Of a stretch of DNA of 64,000 bases, positions 8,997 through 17,471 are shown piece by piece. The notes below the pieces were generated by a model. The model worked only from the letters and a program-made list of their open reading frames with translations, had not been told where the DNA came from and ran no database searches. Each line of letters starts with the position of its first letter. Positions within the stretch are counted from its first letter, which is position 1. A program made the position numbers and the translations under genes. The DNA is from Pengzhenrongella frigida. GTDB lineage: Bacteria > Actinomycetota > Actinomycetes > Actinomycetales > Cellulomonadaceae. The stretch lies in NCBI RefSeq assembly GCF_004168625.1, contig NZ_SDWW01000013.1:1-64000 (forward strand), given 5' to 3'.

Positions 8997-9215
8997 TCAG
9001 TCAGCCCAGCCGCGCGGCCCGTCGTCCGGGAGCGCAGCCGGGAGCCTGCCCGCGAGCGCGTCGGGGGCAGGTTCGGGCGCGAGGCGCGCGTGCAGCTGCT
9101 CGCGAATCTCCTCGGGGGTGTAGGCGCGACGGCGCCGGTCCGAGCGCGCCACCAGCACCCCCGTGGCGGCCACGCCCGCGAGCCCTGCCACGCCCAGCAC
9201 TTTCCACCAACGCAT
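8997..9215 (-). CDS. Small single-pass membrane protein, unknown function
   Basis: A 72-residue protein with a membrane helix at about residues 5-23 (VLGVAGLAGVAATGVLVARS), followed by an arginine-rich stop-transfer segment and a short cytoplasmic tail that starts with YTPEEIREQLHARL, a likely amphipathic helix. The gene converges with the chemoreceptor gene (7 bp between them) and diverges from the hydrolase gene at 9233. I do not recognise a family. Confidence 0.65.
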   Translation of the reverse strand: MRWWKVLGVAGLAGVAATGVLVARSDRRRRAYTPEEIREQLHARLAPEPAPDALAGRLPAALPDDGPRGWAD

Positions 9216-9232
9216 GGTGGCAGGCTACAGCG

Positions 9233-9934
9233 GTGCCCCCGACGCCGATCGACCTCGACACGGCCCTCCACCAGACCCGGACCGGGGACGTGTGGCTGTT
9301 CCGGGGCCACGCGATCGCCGACCGCGCGATCCAGCTGACGACCAACAGCCCGGTCAACCACGTGGGCATGTCGGTGGTCATCGACGACCTTCCCCCGCTG
9401 ATGTGGCACGCCGAGCTCGGCCAGTCCCTGCCGGACCTGTGGTCGGGCACCCACCACCGGGGCGCGCAGCTGCACGACCTGCGCGAGGCCGTCGTCGTGT
9501 GGGGCAACCGGTACGGCCAGCGGGCCTGGCTGCGCCAGCTCGACCCGGCCTTCGACCGCGAGATGGAGGACGCCGTCCTGCGCACGGTCGCCCGCCTGGA
9601 CGGCACCCCGTTCCCGTCGACCGCGCGGCTCGCCTCCCGCTGGGCGGGTGGCCGGCTCCCCCGGCTCCCGCGGTTCCACCCGGTCGCACCCCCGGGGGAC
9701 CTGGAGACCGCCTACTGCGCGGAGATCGTCGCCCTCACCTACGAGGCGGCCGGCCTGCTGCCGGTGGGGCGCCGGCCGAACTGGTACGACCCGGGCAAGT
9801 TCTGGAGCGGCGACGGGCTGCCGCTGTCCGCGGGGGCCCGGCTCGGCGAGGAGATCGCCGTGCAGATCCCGTCGACCGAGCATCACGAAGCGTCCCCGAG
9901 CGAGGCATCCCCGCGCGCTGCCGAAAGCAGGTGA
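9233..9934 (+). CDS. YiiX/NlpC-P60-like permuted papain-fold hydrolase
   Basis: A 233-residue protein whose order of catalytic elements suggests a circularly permuted papain-like fold. The His comes first, in SPVNHVGMSVV at about residue 44, and the Cys later, in ETAYCAEIVALTYEAAGL at about residue 163. TGDVWLFRGHAIADRAIQ at the start matches the YiiX-like opening, where the enzyme or amide-binding group packs on the His strand. No signal peptide is seen, so it probably acts in the cytoplasm on amide or ester bonds, possibly of lipids or wall fragments. A GTG start at 9233 is used. The C-terminal 25 residues are low complexity (SEASPSEASPRAAES). Confidence 0.75.
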   Translation: MPPTPIDLDTALHQTRTGDVWLFRGHAIADRAIQLTTNSPVNHVGMSVVIDDLPPLMWHAELGQSLPDLWSGTHHRGAQLHDLREAVVVWGNRYGQRAWLRQLDPAFDREMEDAVLRTVARLDGTPFPSTARLASRWAGGRLPRLPRFHPVAPPGDLETAYCAEIVALTYEAAGLLPVGRRPNWYDPGKFWSGDGLPLSAGARLGEEIAVQIPSTEHHEASPSEASPRAAESR

Positions 9935-9986
9935 ACGGGGCCTCGTCGCACCGTGAATGACCCCACCGGGAACGGTCCGCGCTGAG

Positions 9987-9992
9987 TAGGGT
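9987..9992 (+). promoter_or_regulatory. -10 box of a probable leaderless transcript (PQQ-repeat protein 1)
   Basis: TAGGGT at 9987-9992 lies 6 nt before the ATG at 9999. The paralogous gene at 42419 has the same TAGGGTCGC sequence at almost the same distance, which supports both the promoter and the start choice. Confidence 0.6.
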
Positions 9993-9998
9993 CGCGGG

Positions 9999-11648
9999 AT
10001 GGGGCCATCGCGACGGGGCATGCAGGACGTCGTCCTGGTCGAAGCCGGCGCCCAGGACGTCGTCCTGGGTGAAACCAGCACGGTCGCCGACCCGTCCGGC
10101 CAGCCCGATCCCGGGACGCCTGGCCCCGAGCCCGCATCGCGGCCCGGGGCAGCCCGGGGGTGGCGGCCCCGTTCGCGCTGGTGGTGGACGGCGATCGCGG
10201 GCACGGCGATCCTCGTCGTCGCCGGCACCGTGGTGACGAACGTGCGCGAGAGCCGGCGCATGTCCGCCCTCGCCGGTGTGCCGGGAATCCTCGCCCCTCT
10301 CGACGGCCCCCTCACCGAGACGTGGCGTACCGGGGACGTGATGATCGCGGGCGTGTCCGGGTTCGCCGGGAGGCTGCTCGTGACGGAGATCGCTCCGGAC
10401 GGGAGGGTGGACGTCGTCGCCCGCGAACCGGAGACGGGCGAGGAGGCCTGGCGCGTCGTGGCCAGCCCGGCCCCGGACCCGGAGGCGACCCTGAACGGCA
10501 CCTTCCTCTCGGGCAACAGCAGCACCTGCACCCTCCCCCAGGTGCCGCCGACAGCGACGGCAGCGGCCCGGTCGCGGCCCGTCGAGGACGCGGCCACCGG
10601 GGTGGTCGCGTGCGTGGTCGTCGACGAGACCTCCACCTGGACGGACGACGCGTTCGGGGAGTCGATCTTCCCCGTCCGGGCCCACCTGCTGATGATCGAT
10701 GCGATCACAGGTGACGTGCTCTCGGAGCGCCCGACCGACCCGACCACCAGCGTCGCACTGCTCGGGTCGGAGGTCGTGACGGCCCGGTTCGACGAGGCCG
10801 GCCACCTGGAGGTGACCTGCGGCGATGCGCTCGGCACCACGTCCCGGTGGACGTTCACCAGCCCGGACCCGGTGGGCGAGCAGGACGTCGGGCAGCGGTC
10901 GCTGTGGGTCTGGAGCGTCGAGGGCCGCCTCGTCGTCAACGCGTTGAGCAACGCCATGTCGGCCGGCGGCGGGTACACCAACAGCACCAGCTGGCTGCTC
11001 TCGGCCGACGGGGACGTGCTCCGGTCCCAGACCGACCCGATGGGGGGCGGCTTCAACCTGCTCGCCGGGGGTTCGATGATTGCCGAGTCGACCATGACCG
11101 CGGCGGGTGAGGCGACCACCACGATCACGGATGTCGCCTCCGGCCGGGAAGTCACCGTCGACGCCTTCCCCGCGGGCAGCACGCCCGACGACGGCTCGCT
11201 CCCGGGCGTCCTGCTGCTGCAGTCCGCGGACAACGAGACCCTGATCGGCTACGACCTGGCGGCCGACCGCGCCCGCTGGGAGGCTCCCGGCGCCGGGCCC
11301 GGCGGCAGCATCAGCACCCTCATCATCGACGGACGGATCGTGCGCTCCGACCAGAAGGGGCTCACCGCGATCGACGGGCGAACCGGTGAGACCGTCTGGA
11401 CGACCCCGCTCACCGCGGAGATGGGCTCGATCGCCACGGACGGACGGCTCGTCCTGGTCGCGCAGAACAGCTCCACCGACGGCGAGGGGCAGGTTCTCAC
11501 CGCCTACGGCTTGGACGACGGCCGCAAGCGCTGGGAGACCCCGCTCCCCGGCAAGCTCTGGCTCATGGCAGTCGACGGTCGGCTCTACGGCCAGCTCTAC
11601 GGCGAGCTCTACGGCCAGTCCGGCAACAAGCTCGTCGCTCTGGGGTAG
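9999..11648 (+). CDS. Membrane-anchored PQQ-like beta-propeller protein (paralog 1)
   Basis: A 549-residue protein: cytoplasmic Pro-rich N-terminus, one membrane helix at about residues 62-80 after RSRWWW, then an extracytoplasmic eight-bladed-propeller-type domain. Repeated motifs of the PQQ/WD40-like kind are clear in the last third, for example LIGYDLAADRARWEAPGAG, LTAIDGRTGETVWTTPL and LTAYGLDDGRKRWETPLPGK. No PQQ-dependent dehydrogenase catalytic residues are recognisable, so it is more likely a binding or scaffold protein. A shorter paralog lies at 42419-43867 with the same N-terminal MQDV motif, TM position and blade motifs. The ATG at 9999 follows a -10 box by 6 nt, pointing to a leaderless mRNA. 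Confidence 0.85.
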   Translation: MGPSRRGMQDVVLVEAGAQDVVLGETSTVADPSGQPDPGTPGPEPASRPGAARGWRPRSRWWWTAIAGTAILVVAGTVVTNVRESRRMSALAGVPGILAPLDGPLTETWRTGDVMIAGVSGFAGRLLVTEIAPDGRVDVVAREPETGEEAWRVVASPAPDPEATLNGTFLSGNSSTCTLPQVPPTATAAARSRPVEDAATGVVACVVVDETSTWTDDAFGESIFPVRAHLLMIDAITGDVLSERPTDPTTSVALLGSEVVTARFDEAGHLEVTCGDALGTTSRWTFTSPDPVGEQDVGQRSLWVWSVEGRLVVNALSNAMSAGGGYTNSTSWLLSADGDVLRSQTDPMGGGFNLLAGGSMIAESTMTAAGEATTTITDVASGREVTVDAFPAGSTPDDGSLPGVLLLQSADNETLIGYDLAADRARWEAPGAGPGGSISTLIIDGRIVRSDQKGLTAIDGRTGETVWTTPLTAEMGSIATDGRLVLVAQNSSTDGEGQVLTAYGLDDGRKRWETPLPGKLWLMAVDGRLYGQLYGELYGQSGNKLVALG

Positions 11649-11760
11649 CAGCACCCCCCGCACCACCCAGGAGGCGGGCGGGGCCAGACTCGGTCAGACT
11701 CCGTCCAGAAGACACCGCACTCGAGGAGACACCGCGCCGAACGGCCACAGGGAGCCCACC

Positions 11761-12189
11761 ATGCAGGACGAGCGACTGACCGTGATCGACCCGGACGAGT
11801 GCGCCTCCCTCCTGAGAGGGAGCCACCTCGGCCGGATCGCCCTGACGGACGGGGACCTGCCGATGATCCTGCCGGTCAACTTCGTCGTCGACGACGGCGA
11901 CGTGGTCTTCCGCACGAGCTCGGGCAGCCTGCTCGCCGCGGCGGTCGCGCGGGAGCCGATGGCGTTCGAGATCGACGGCATCGAGGCCCGCACCCGGACC
12001 GGCTGGAGCGTGCTGGTGCGCGGGCACGCCCAGGAGGTCACCGATCCGGCTGAGGTCGTGCGCCTGGAAGAGCTGGAGCTGGTCCCGTGGGCGCCCGGGG
12101 ACCGGCCGCACTACATCCGGGTGAGCGCGGCGCAGACGTCCGGCCGGCGCATCACGGTGCCACCTGTCCCTTCGGAGTACTGGGGCTGA
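11761..12189 (+). CDS. Pyridoxamine 5'-phosphate oxidase-like flavin-binding protein
   Basis: A 142-residue single split-barrel domain of the PNPOx-like family (PF12900 group). The order is LLRGSHLGRIALTDGDLPMI, PVNFVVDDGDVVFRTSSGSL, MAFEIDGIEARTRTGWSVLV and a C-terminal IRVSAAQTSGRRI. Members bind FMN, F420 or heme and are often stress-related in actinobacteria, but the cofactor cannot be told here. AGGGAG 8 nt before the ATG supports the start. The gene is not overlapped by its neighbours and its reaction is unknown. Confidence 0.85.
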   Translation: MQDERLTVIDPDECASLLRGSHLGRIALTDGDLPMILPVNFVVDDGDVVFRTSSGSLLAAAVAREPMAFEIDGIEARTRTGWSVLVRGHAQEVTDPAEVVRLEELELVPWAPGDRPHYIRVSAAQTSGRRITVPPVPSEYWG

Positions 12190-12334
12190 CGACCGCGTCG
12201 GCGCGGACGACCGCTCCGTCCAGGTGGCGGGGCCCACGGCAGGCGTGTGTCCACGAGTAGTCGGGTAGTGGGTTCGGCGCGGGTATTGAATGAGAGGAGC
12301 GCCGCCACCCGTGCGCGCGACGAAGGGCACCACG

Positions 12335-13198
12335 ATGACCGGACCGGCGATCAGCGTCTCGGGTCTGCGGTTCACCTACGGCGCCCTGGAAGCGGTGAAG
12401 GGGATCTCGTTCGACGTCGCCCCCGGCGAGATCCTCGGCTTTCTCGGGCCGAACGGTGCCGGCAAGTCCACCACGATCAAGATGCTCACCGGTCAGCTGC
12501 GGCCCAGCGGCGGCGGGGCCCGCGTGCTCGGGATCGACGTCAGCACGGACGACCCCGAGCTGCAGGCGCGCATCGGCGTGTGCTTCGAGGAGAAGAACCT
12601 CTACCTGAACATGTCGGCCAAGGAGAACCTGGAGTTCTTCGCCTCCCTGTACGGGATCAAGGACCCCGACGCCGACGGCGTGCTGCGCCGGGTCGGTCTC
12701 GCGGACCGCGCGTCGGACCGGGTGAAGACGTTCTCCAAGGGCATGCGCCAGCGGATGATGATCTCCCGGGCGTTCATCAACTCCCCCGACGTGCTCTTCC
12801 TCGACGAGCCCACCGACGGCCTCGACCCGGCGACCGCTGCGGCGATCCGCACGACCATCCAGGAGGAGGCCGACCGGGGGGTCGCGGTGCTGCTCACCAC
12901 CCACGACATGTTCGAGGCCGACCAGCTCTCGGACCGGGTGGCGTTCCTCAACGCCGGCGAGATCGTCGCGCTGGACACCCCCGAGAACCTCAAGCTCCGG
13001 TACGGCTCGCGCTCGGTGAAGGTGCGGCTGCGCGAGGGGGACGGGATCCGCGAGGAGACCTGGCCGCTCGACGACGCTGCCGCCGCGACCCGGCTCGGCG
13101 CGCTGATGACCTCGCCCGACCTCCTCACGATGCACACCGAGGAGGCGACGCTCGAGCACATCTTCATCCGGCTCACCGGCAGGGGGCTCGCGGGATGA
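12335..13198 (+). CDS. ABC transporter ATP-binding protein (drug/natriuretic-type exporter)
   Basis: A 287-residue nucleotide-binding subunit. Walker A is GFLGPNGAGKST at about residues 35-46, the signature is FSKGMRQRMM, Walker B is VLFLDEPTDGLDP, and the switch His is in LLTTHDMFEADQLS. It belongs to the CcmA/NatA/DrrA type that powers ABC-2 permeases. The C-terminal 80 residues form the accessory domain usual in this type (EATLEHIFIRLTGRG). The stop codon overlaps the next ATG by 4 bp and the next pair overlaps likewise, so three genes form one translationally coupled operon. The exported substrate is not evident. Confidence 0.93.
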   Translation: MTGPAISVSGLRFTYGALEAVKGISFDVAPGEILGFLGPNGAGKSTTIKMLTGQLRPSGGGARVLGIDVSTDDPELQARIGVCFEEKNLYLNMSAKENLEFFASLYGIKDPDADGVLRRVGLADRASDRVKTFSKGMRQRMMISRAFINSPDVLFLDEPTDGLDPATAAAIRTTIQEEADRGVAVLLTTHDMFEADQLSDRVAFLNAGEIVALDTPENLKLRYGSRSVKVRLREGDGIREETWPLDDAAAATRLGALMTSPDLLTMHTEEATLEHIFIRLTGRGLAG

Positions 13199-14379
13199 AC
13201 CGCCGGGTGACCCGCGCCGCGCTCGTCGCGTCGATCGTCCGCAAGGACTTCCGCGAGTTCTCCCGAGACACGCTGTACATCTTCCTGTCCGTGCTCGGGC
13301 TCGTCTTCTTCGCCCTGACCTACTACCTCGTCCCCGACACGGTCGACGAGACGATCACCCTCGGCATCCACCAGACCGGCCTGGACGAGCTCGTCGAGGA
13401 GTTCCAGACCGGCGCGGACGCGGCCGACGGGCTCGACGTCGTGTCGCTGGACACCGCCGACCACCTCGCGGCTGCCGTGGCGGGCGACCTCGCTGTGTAC
13501 GAGACCGACGCGGGCGACGTCGTGCTCGTGGGGGCGGGCGCCGAGGCCGAGGCACCGGCGGGAGCGACGAGGCGCGACGTGACGGTCGGGATCAGCTTCC
13601 CCGACCGGTTCGTGGCGTCGATGGTCGACGGCGAGCGCCCGACGGTCACCGTCTACACCGGAACCGCCGTCCCGCCGGAGGTCGCGGGCGCGATGACGAG
13701 CTTCGTCCGGGAGATCGCCTACTCGCTCACGGGTCACGAGCTGCCGGTGGCCGAGCCCGACGCCGTCGTCCTCGGGCCGGACCGGGCCGGCGACCAGGTC
13801 TCCCTGCGCGACCGGCTCCGCCCGATGCTCGTGTTCTTCGTGCTCATGATCGAGACGTTCGCGCTGTCGTCCCTCATCGCCAGCGAGGTTCTCAACCGCA
13901 CCGTCACGGCCGTGCTGGTGACGCCCGCCCGCGTCGGCGACTTCCTCGCCGCCAAGACGATCTACGGCACGATCCTCACCGGCGGCCAGGCCCTGATCCT
14001 GCTCGTCGTGCTGCGCACGCTCACGACCGCGAGCGCGGGCCCGCTGCTCGTGACGGTGCTGCTCGGCGCCGTGATGTTCACCGGCATCGCGATGATCACC
14101 GGATCGGCAGGGAAGGACTTCATCGGCACGCTGTTCTACAACATGATCTTCATCCTGCCGCTGCTGATCCCGACCTTCTCCGTGCTGTTCCCGGGGACGG
14201 CCGCCCCCTGGGTGCAGGTGATGCCGTCCTACCCGATCATCGACGCCCTCACCCGGGTCACCACCTACGGCGCCGGCTGGTCCGAGGTCACCGGCAGCCT
14301 CCTGCTCGCCCTGGGGTGGGTCGCGGTGATCTACGCCGGCGGCCTGCTGGTGCTGCGTAGACGGGTGCAGCGGCTGTGA
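13195..14379 (+). CDS. ABC-2 type transporter permease (first of two)
   Basis: A 394-residue permease. TM1 is at about residues 24-44 (TLYIFLSVLGLVFFALTYYL), a large extracytoplasmic domain of about 170 residues follows, and five more TM helices lie between about 210 and 390. This is the ABC2_membrane_3 layout of NatB/YhaP-like exporters. The ATG overlaps the stop of the ATPase gene (ATGA) and its own stop overlaps the GTG of the second permease (GTGA). It pairs with the following permease as a heterodimer. Confidence 0.9.
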   Translation: MNRRVTRAALVASIVRKDFREFSRDTLYIFLSVLGLVFFALTYYLVPDTVDETITLGIHQTGLDELVEEFQTGADAADGLDVVSLDTADHLAAAVAGDLAVYETDAGDVVLVGAGAEAEAPAGATRRDVTVGISFPDRFVASMVDGERPTVTVYTGTAVPPEVAGAMTSFVREIAYSLTGHELPVAEPDAVVLGPDRAGDQVSLRDRLRPMLVFFVLMIETFALSSLIASEVLNRTVTAVLVTPARVGDFLAAKTIYGTILTGGQALILLVVLRTLTTASAGPLLVTVLLGAVMFTGIAMITGSAGKDFIGTLFYNMIFILPLLIPTFSVLFPGTAAPWVQVMPSYPIIDALTRVTTYGAGWSEVTGSLLLALGWVAVIYAGGLLVLRRRVQRL

Positions 14380-15443
14380 GCCTGTCGAGGATCTGGACGG
14401 TGCTTCGCAAGGACCTGGCGCTCGGGCCGCGGTCCCCGTTGTTCCTGTACGCGATCACGCTGCCGGTGGTCCTCACCGCCGTCTTCCAGCTGGCGTTCGG
14501 CTCCCTGTTCGAGCCCGAGCCCCGGCTGGCGATCGTGGACGACGGCGGCTCGGCGCTGACCGCGGCGGTCCAGGACCGCGGCGGGATCGAGCTCACGGTG
14601 CTCGACGGCGCCGCCGAGCTGCGGCGGGCGGTGGAGGCGAACGACGTCGACGTCGGCCTGGTCCTGCCGGCCGGGTTCGACGAGGCCGTCCGCTCCGGCG
14701 AGCAGCCGCCGCTCGAACTGTACGTCAGCGGCGAATCCTACGCCTCGAACCGGGCGATCCTCAGCGTCACGATCCTCGATCTCGTCCGGGAGATCGAGGG
14801 CGGGACGCCGCCGGTCGCCGTGCAGCTCCGCCAGTCGGGCGAGGCCGGACTGCCCCTGGCGATCCGGCTCGTGCCCGTGCTGGTGATGTACGCGCTGTTC
14901 GTCGCCGGCGCCTTCCTGCCCGCCTCGAGCCTGGTCGACGAGAAGGTCCACGGGACCCTCACGGCCCTGCTCGTCACCCCCGCGAGGATGAGCGAGATCG
15001 TCACCGCCAAGGCTGCGCTGGGTGCGCTGATGGCGTTCGTGATGTCGATCGTCACGTTGCTGCTCAACGACTCGCTCGGCGGCAACTGGCCCGACGTGCT
15101 GGCGGTCGTGCTGCTCGGCGCCGTGTTCGCTTCGCTCCTGGGCCTGATCATCGGCCTGCTCGCCAAGGACGGCGCGATGCTCTTCACCATCATGAAGAGC
15201 AGCGGCATCCTGCTGTTCGGACCGGTCATCTTCTACCTGTTCCCCGACTGGCCGCAGTGGATCGCCCGGATCTTCCCCACCTACTGGGCGATCGATCCGA
15301 TCTGGCGGGTGGCGGTGCTCGGCGACGGGCTGGGCGACGTGTGGGGGTCGATGGTGATCGCCGTCGGCCTCGGCCTCGTGCTCGTCGCGGTGGTCGTCCG
15401 GCTCTCTCGACGCACGCTCGCCCAGCTGGGCACGGCGGCGTAG
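14376..15443 (+). CDS. ABC-2 type transporter permease (second of two)
   Basis: A 355-residue permease of the same layout as its upstream partner: TM1 at about residues 23-43, an outside domain to about residue 160, then five TM helices including VPVLVMYALFVAGAFLPASS and AVVLLGAVFASLLGLIIGLL. Both permeases carry the short intracellular motif (L)LVTPAR after the second helix, which probably contacts the shared ATPase. The GTG start lies in a GTGA overlap with the previous stop. Last gene of the operon. Confidence 0.9.
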   Translation: MSLSRIWTVLRKDLALGPRSPLFLYAITLPVVLTAVFQLAFGSLFEPEPRLAIVDDGGSALTAAVQDRGGIELTVLDGAAELRRAVEANDVDVGLVLPAGFDEAVRSGEQPPLELYVSGESYASNRAILSVTILDLVREIEGGTPPVAVQLRQSGEAGLPLAIRLVPVLVMYALFVAGAFLPASSLVDEKVHGTLTALLVTPARMSEIVTAKAALGALMAFVMSIVTLLLNDSLGGNWPDVLAVVLLGAVFASLLGLIIGLLAKDGAMLFTIMKSSGILLFGPVIFYLFPDWPQWIARIFPTYWAIDPIWRVAVLGDGLGDVWGSMVIAVGLGLVLVAVVVRLSRRTLAQLGTAA

Positions 15444-15463
15444 GGGTCGACCGCGCTACGCCG
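15436..15463. terminator. Candidate terminator between the convergent ABC and NAD-kinase-like operons
   Basis: CGGCGTAG (15436-15443, containing the permease stop) pairs with CTACGCCG (15456-15463) around a 12-nt loop. It lies between convergent genes and could serve either direction. No T-tract follows. Confidence 0.45.
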
Positions 15464-15470
15464 ACCGACC

Positions 15471-16367
15471 TCAGCCGACGAGCTGCAGCGTCCGGGGCGA
15501 GAGGGCGACGGCGACCGTCTGGCCCCAGGTGGCGGTGAGCCGGTCGGCCTCGAGCCCGTCGCCGAACACCACGAGCGCATCGGACTCGACCACGAGGCCG
15601 ACGGTCTCGCCCTCGGCGAGCAGCCCGTCGGTGAGCGACACGCCGGTCGCCGGCGACGGCCAGGCCTCGCGCACGAACCACGCCAGGGATCGGTCGTGGA
15701 TCCCGGGCAGCGCCGGCGACTCGCGCCGTTCCCGCTGGATCGAGGCTGCCCAGCCGGTCGCCCCCGTGCCGCTGGCCACGATCAGGCCCGACGACGAGTG
15801 CCGCTCCGACGCCTCGGTGGCGAGCACGACGAGCCGGTAGCGGGCGGACTGGTGGCTGGGGTGCCCGATGAAGACCTCGTTGAGGGCGTCGAGGTGCTGG
15901 CCGTCATCGAGCGTGGCGCGAACCATCGCGCGCTCCTGCACCGGCGCACGGCCGGCCGCCACGGCGCGGAGCAGCCGGGCCGCGGCGGCCGGCCGGTGGG
16001 TCACGAGGACCCCGGCGTTGCGGCCCGGTTCGGGATCGATCCCGATCAGTCGCTGGCCGTCGAGGTACTTGGCCGTGTTCGCGACAAGGCCGTCCTGCCC
16101 GACGACGACGCACACGTCGTCGGGCTCGAACCCGAACCGGTGCAGGTCGGTCCGCTCGACGTCGCCGCGCCGCCATTCCGCGGGGATCGCGGCGCGCACC
16201 TGGCGCAGCGCGTCCTGCTGGGCGTCGTGGCGGTCCTGCTCCGCCGCGAGCGTCCGCCCCCGGGTGCGCAGGAAGAACTCGGCCTGCCCTCGGGTGCCGT
16301 GCCGGTCGAGCAGCTCGTCGAGCTCCGTGCGGCGGTGCGCCACCACCACGCGCGGGACGAGTGCCAT
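15471..16367 (-). CDS. NAD(+) kinase-like protein
   Basis: A 298-residue protein with the plan of NAD/diacylglycerol kinases. VCVVVGQDGLVANTAKYL corresponds to the GGDGT nucleotide-binding loop, with Gln in place of the second Gly. LIGIDPEPGRNAGVLV corresponds to the GxNxGxLGFL segment. SSSGLIVASGTGATGWAASI corresponds to the TPTGSTAY substrate loop. The divergence from housekeeping NadK (about 35-45 residues extra at the N-terminus) suggests a specialised paralog. Start at ATG 16367, directly after the stop of the upstream SPFH gene (1 bp between), so the two are one operon. An NrtR-type regulator of NAD metabolism is divergently encoded just beyond, which supports an NAD(P)-related role. 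Confidence 0.75.
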   Translation of the reverse strand: MALVPRVVVAHRRTELDELLDRHGTRGQAEFFLRTRGRTLAAEQDRHDAQQDALRQVRAAIPAEWRRGDVERTDLHRFGFEPDDVCVVVGQDGLVANTAKYLDGQRLIGIDPEPGRNAGVLVTHRPAAAARLLRAVAAGRAPVQERAMVRATLDDGQHLDALNEVFIGHPSHQSARYRLVVLATEASERHSSSGLIVASGTGATGWAASIQRERRESPALPGIHDRSLAWFVREAWPSPATGVSLTDGLLAEGETVGLVVESDALVVFGDGLEADRLTATWGQTVAVALSPRTLQLVG

Positions 16368-16368
16368 C

Positions 16369-17346
16369 TCACGCCTGCTTCGAGCCGACCAGGCCGGCCA
16401 GCACACCGGTCACCAGATCGGGGGTGATCGTCAGGTTGGCGATGTTCGGCAGGTGCCCGGCGAGGTCGCGGACCGCGATCGTGGCGAGCACGGTGCTGTC
16501 CACCCCGGCGTACGCGGCCACCCGGGCGGCCTCGGCGGCGGCCTGGGCCTCGCCGACGACCCGTGCGCTGTGGGCGTCCGCCTCCGCGACCAGGCCCTGC
16601 CGCTCGGCGGCACCGTTCGCCGCGATCAACGCCGCGGCCGCGGCCTCCTCGGCGCGCGTGCGCGCGTTGGTGCCCTCCTGGGTGACCAGCACCTGCTCGC
16701 GCACGGCGAGCTCGATCCGGTTGGCCAGCTCGTTCTCGGCGATCGCCCGCTCGCTCTCCACGGCCAGCGCGCGCCGCTCGAAGGTGGACTTGTCGGCCTC
16801 GGTCTGCGCCTGCTCGCGGGCGGGGGTCTGCAGGAATCGCTCCATGTCCGCGTCCGCCCGCACCGACCTGACCCGCGCACCCAGCACCGCGATGCCGGTC
16901 GAGGCCAGCCGCTCGTCAGCCTGCAGCCCCTCGGTGATGGTCAGCCGCAGGGCCCCACCGCCGGCGACCACCGCCTCGCGCAGCGTCATGGTGGCCATGG
17001 CGTCCATCACCTGACCGGTGGCGAGCTCGGTCAGGATGTGGGCGACCTGCTCCAGCGGGGTACCCGTCCAGACCCCGGAGTCGGGGTCGATCGCGAAGTC
17101 CAGCCGGCCGGCCACCAGCGCCGGGTCGGCGAACCGGAAGCTCACCGTGACCTGGACCGCCACGTCCTGGAAGTCGGCGGTCCGGGCGTGCGCCACCATC
17201 GGCAGCTCGCGGTCGTCGACCGGGATCTCGCTGATCACCGCGGACAGGGGGCGGAACCAGAACGCGAGACCTGCGCCGGTGTGCCGGACCCGTCCGGCGT
17301 TGAGGTGCAGCACGTGGGAGGTGGTCGCCGTGCGCAGGTGCCGCAC
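16369..17346 (-). CDS. SPFH/band-7 domain membrane-microdomain protein
   Basis: A 325-residue protein. Residues about 5-60 resemble the short N-terminal strand segment HVLHLNAGRVRHTGAGLAFW, the SPFH (prohibitin/stomatin-like) domain spans about 25-185, and an Ala/Glu-rich coiled coil runs through about 175-270 (EQAQTEADKSTFERRALAVE). There is no clear TM helix; such proteins attach peripherally or through the N-terminal hairpin and form oligomeric scaffolds. The first available start is GTG at 17346. The frame stays open upstream to a TGA at 17392-17394 and encodes KATIKRYPF, which looks like a natural continuation but has no ATG, GTG or TTG. It is cotranscribed with the NAD-kinase-like gene and faces an NrtR-like gene across two operators. 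Confidence 0.82.
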   Translation of the reverse strand: MRHLRTATTSHVLHLNAGRVRHTGAGLAFWFRPLSAVISEIPVDDRELPMVAHARTADFQDVAVQVTVSFRFADPALVAGRLDFAIDPDSGVWTGTPLEQVAHILTELATGQVMDAMATMTLREAVVAGGGALRLTITEGLQADERLASTGIAVLGARVRSVRADADMERFLQTPAREQAQTEADKSTFERRALAVESERAIAENELANRIELAVREQVLVTQEGTNARTRAEEAAAAALIAANGAAERQGLVAEADAHSARVVGEAQAAAEAARVAAYAGVDSTVLATIAVRDLAGHLPNIANLTITPDLVTGVLAGLVGSKQA

Positions 17347-17403
17347 GAACGGGTACCGCTTGATGGTGGCCTTGAGCTGTCCTCGGGTCCGTCAGGAATC
17401 ATC

Positions 17404-17428
17404 AGTTATCGTCAAAGTGACTATAACT
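17404..17428. promoter_or_regulatory. NrtR-type operator, distal site
   Basis: AGTTATCGTCA (17404-17414), spacer AAG, then TGACTATAACT (17418-17428). The arms are 11 bp with a single mismatch. The core GTCA-3nt-TGAC is identical to the second site 34 bp away. The site lies upstream of both divergent genes. Its owner is inferred to be the adjacent NUDIX regulator. Confidence 0.7.
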
Positions 17429-17440
17429 TCCCGCTCTTGT

Positions 17441-17459
17441 TCTCGTCAAGGTGACGAGA
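17441..17459. promoter_or_regulatory. NrtR-type operator, proximal site, next to the -10 of nrtR
   Basis: TCTCGTCA (17441-17448), spacer AGG, then TGACGAGA (17452-17459): a perfect 8-bp inverted repeat with the same core and spacer length as the distal site. It ends one base before the -10 box TAATGT (17460-17465), which lies 6 nt before the GTG at 17472. Binding would block the regulator's own leaderless promoter. Confidence 0.75.
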
Positions 17460-17471
17460 TAATGTCGGGGC

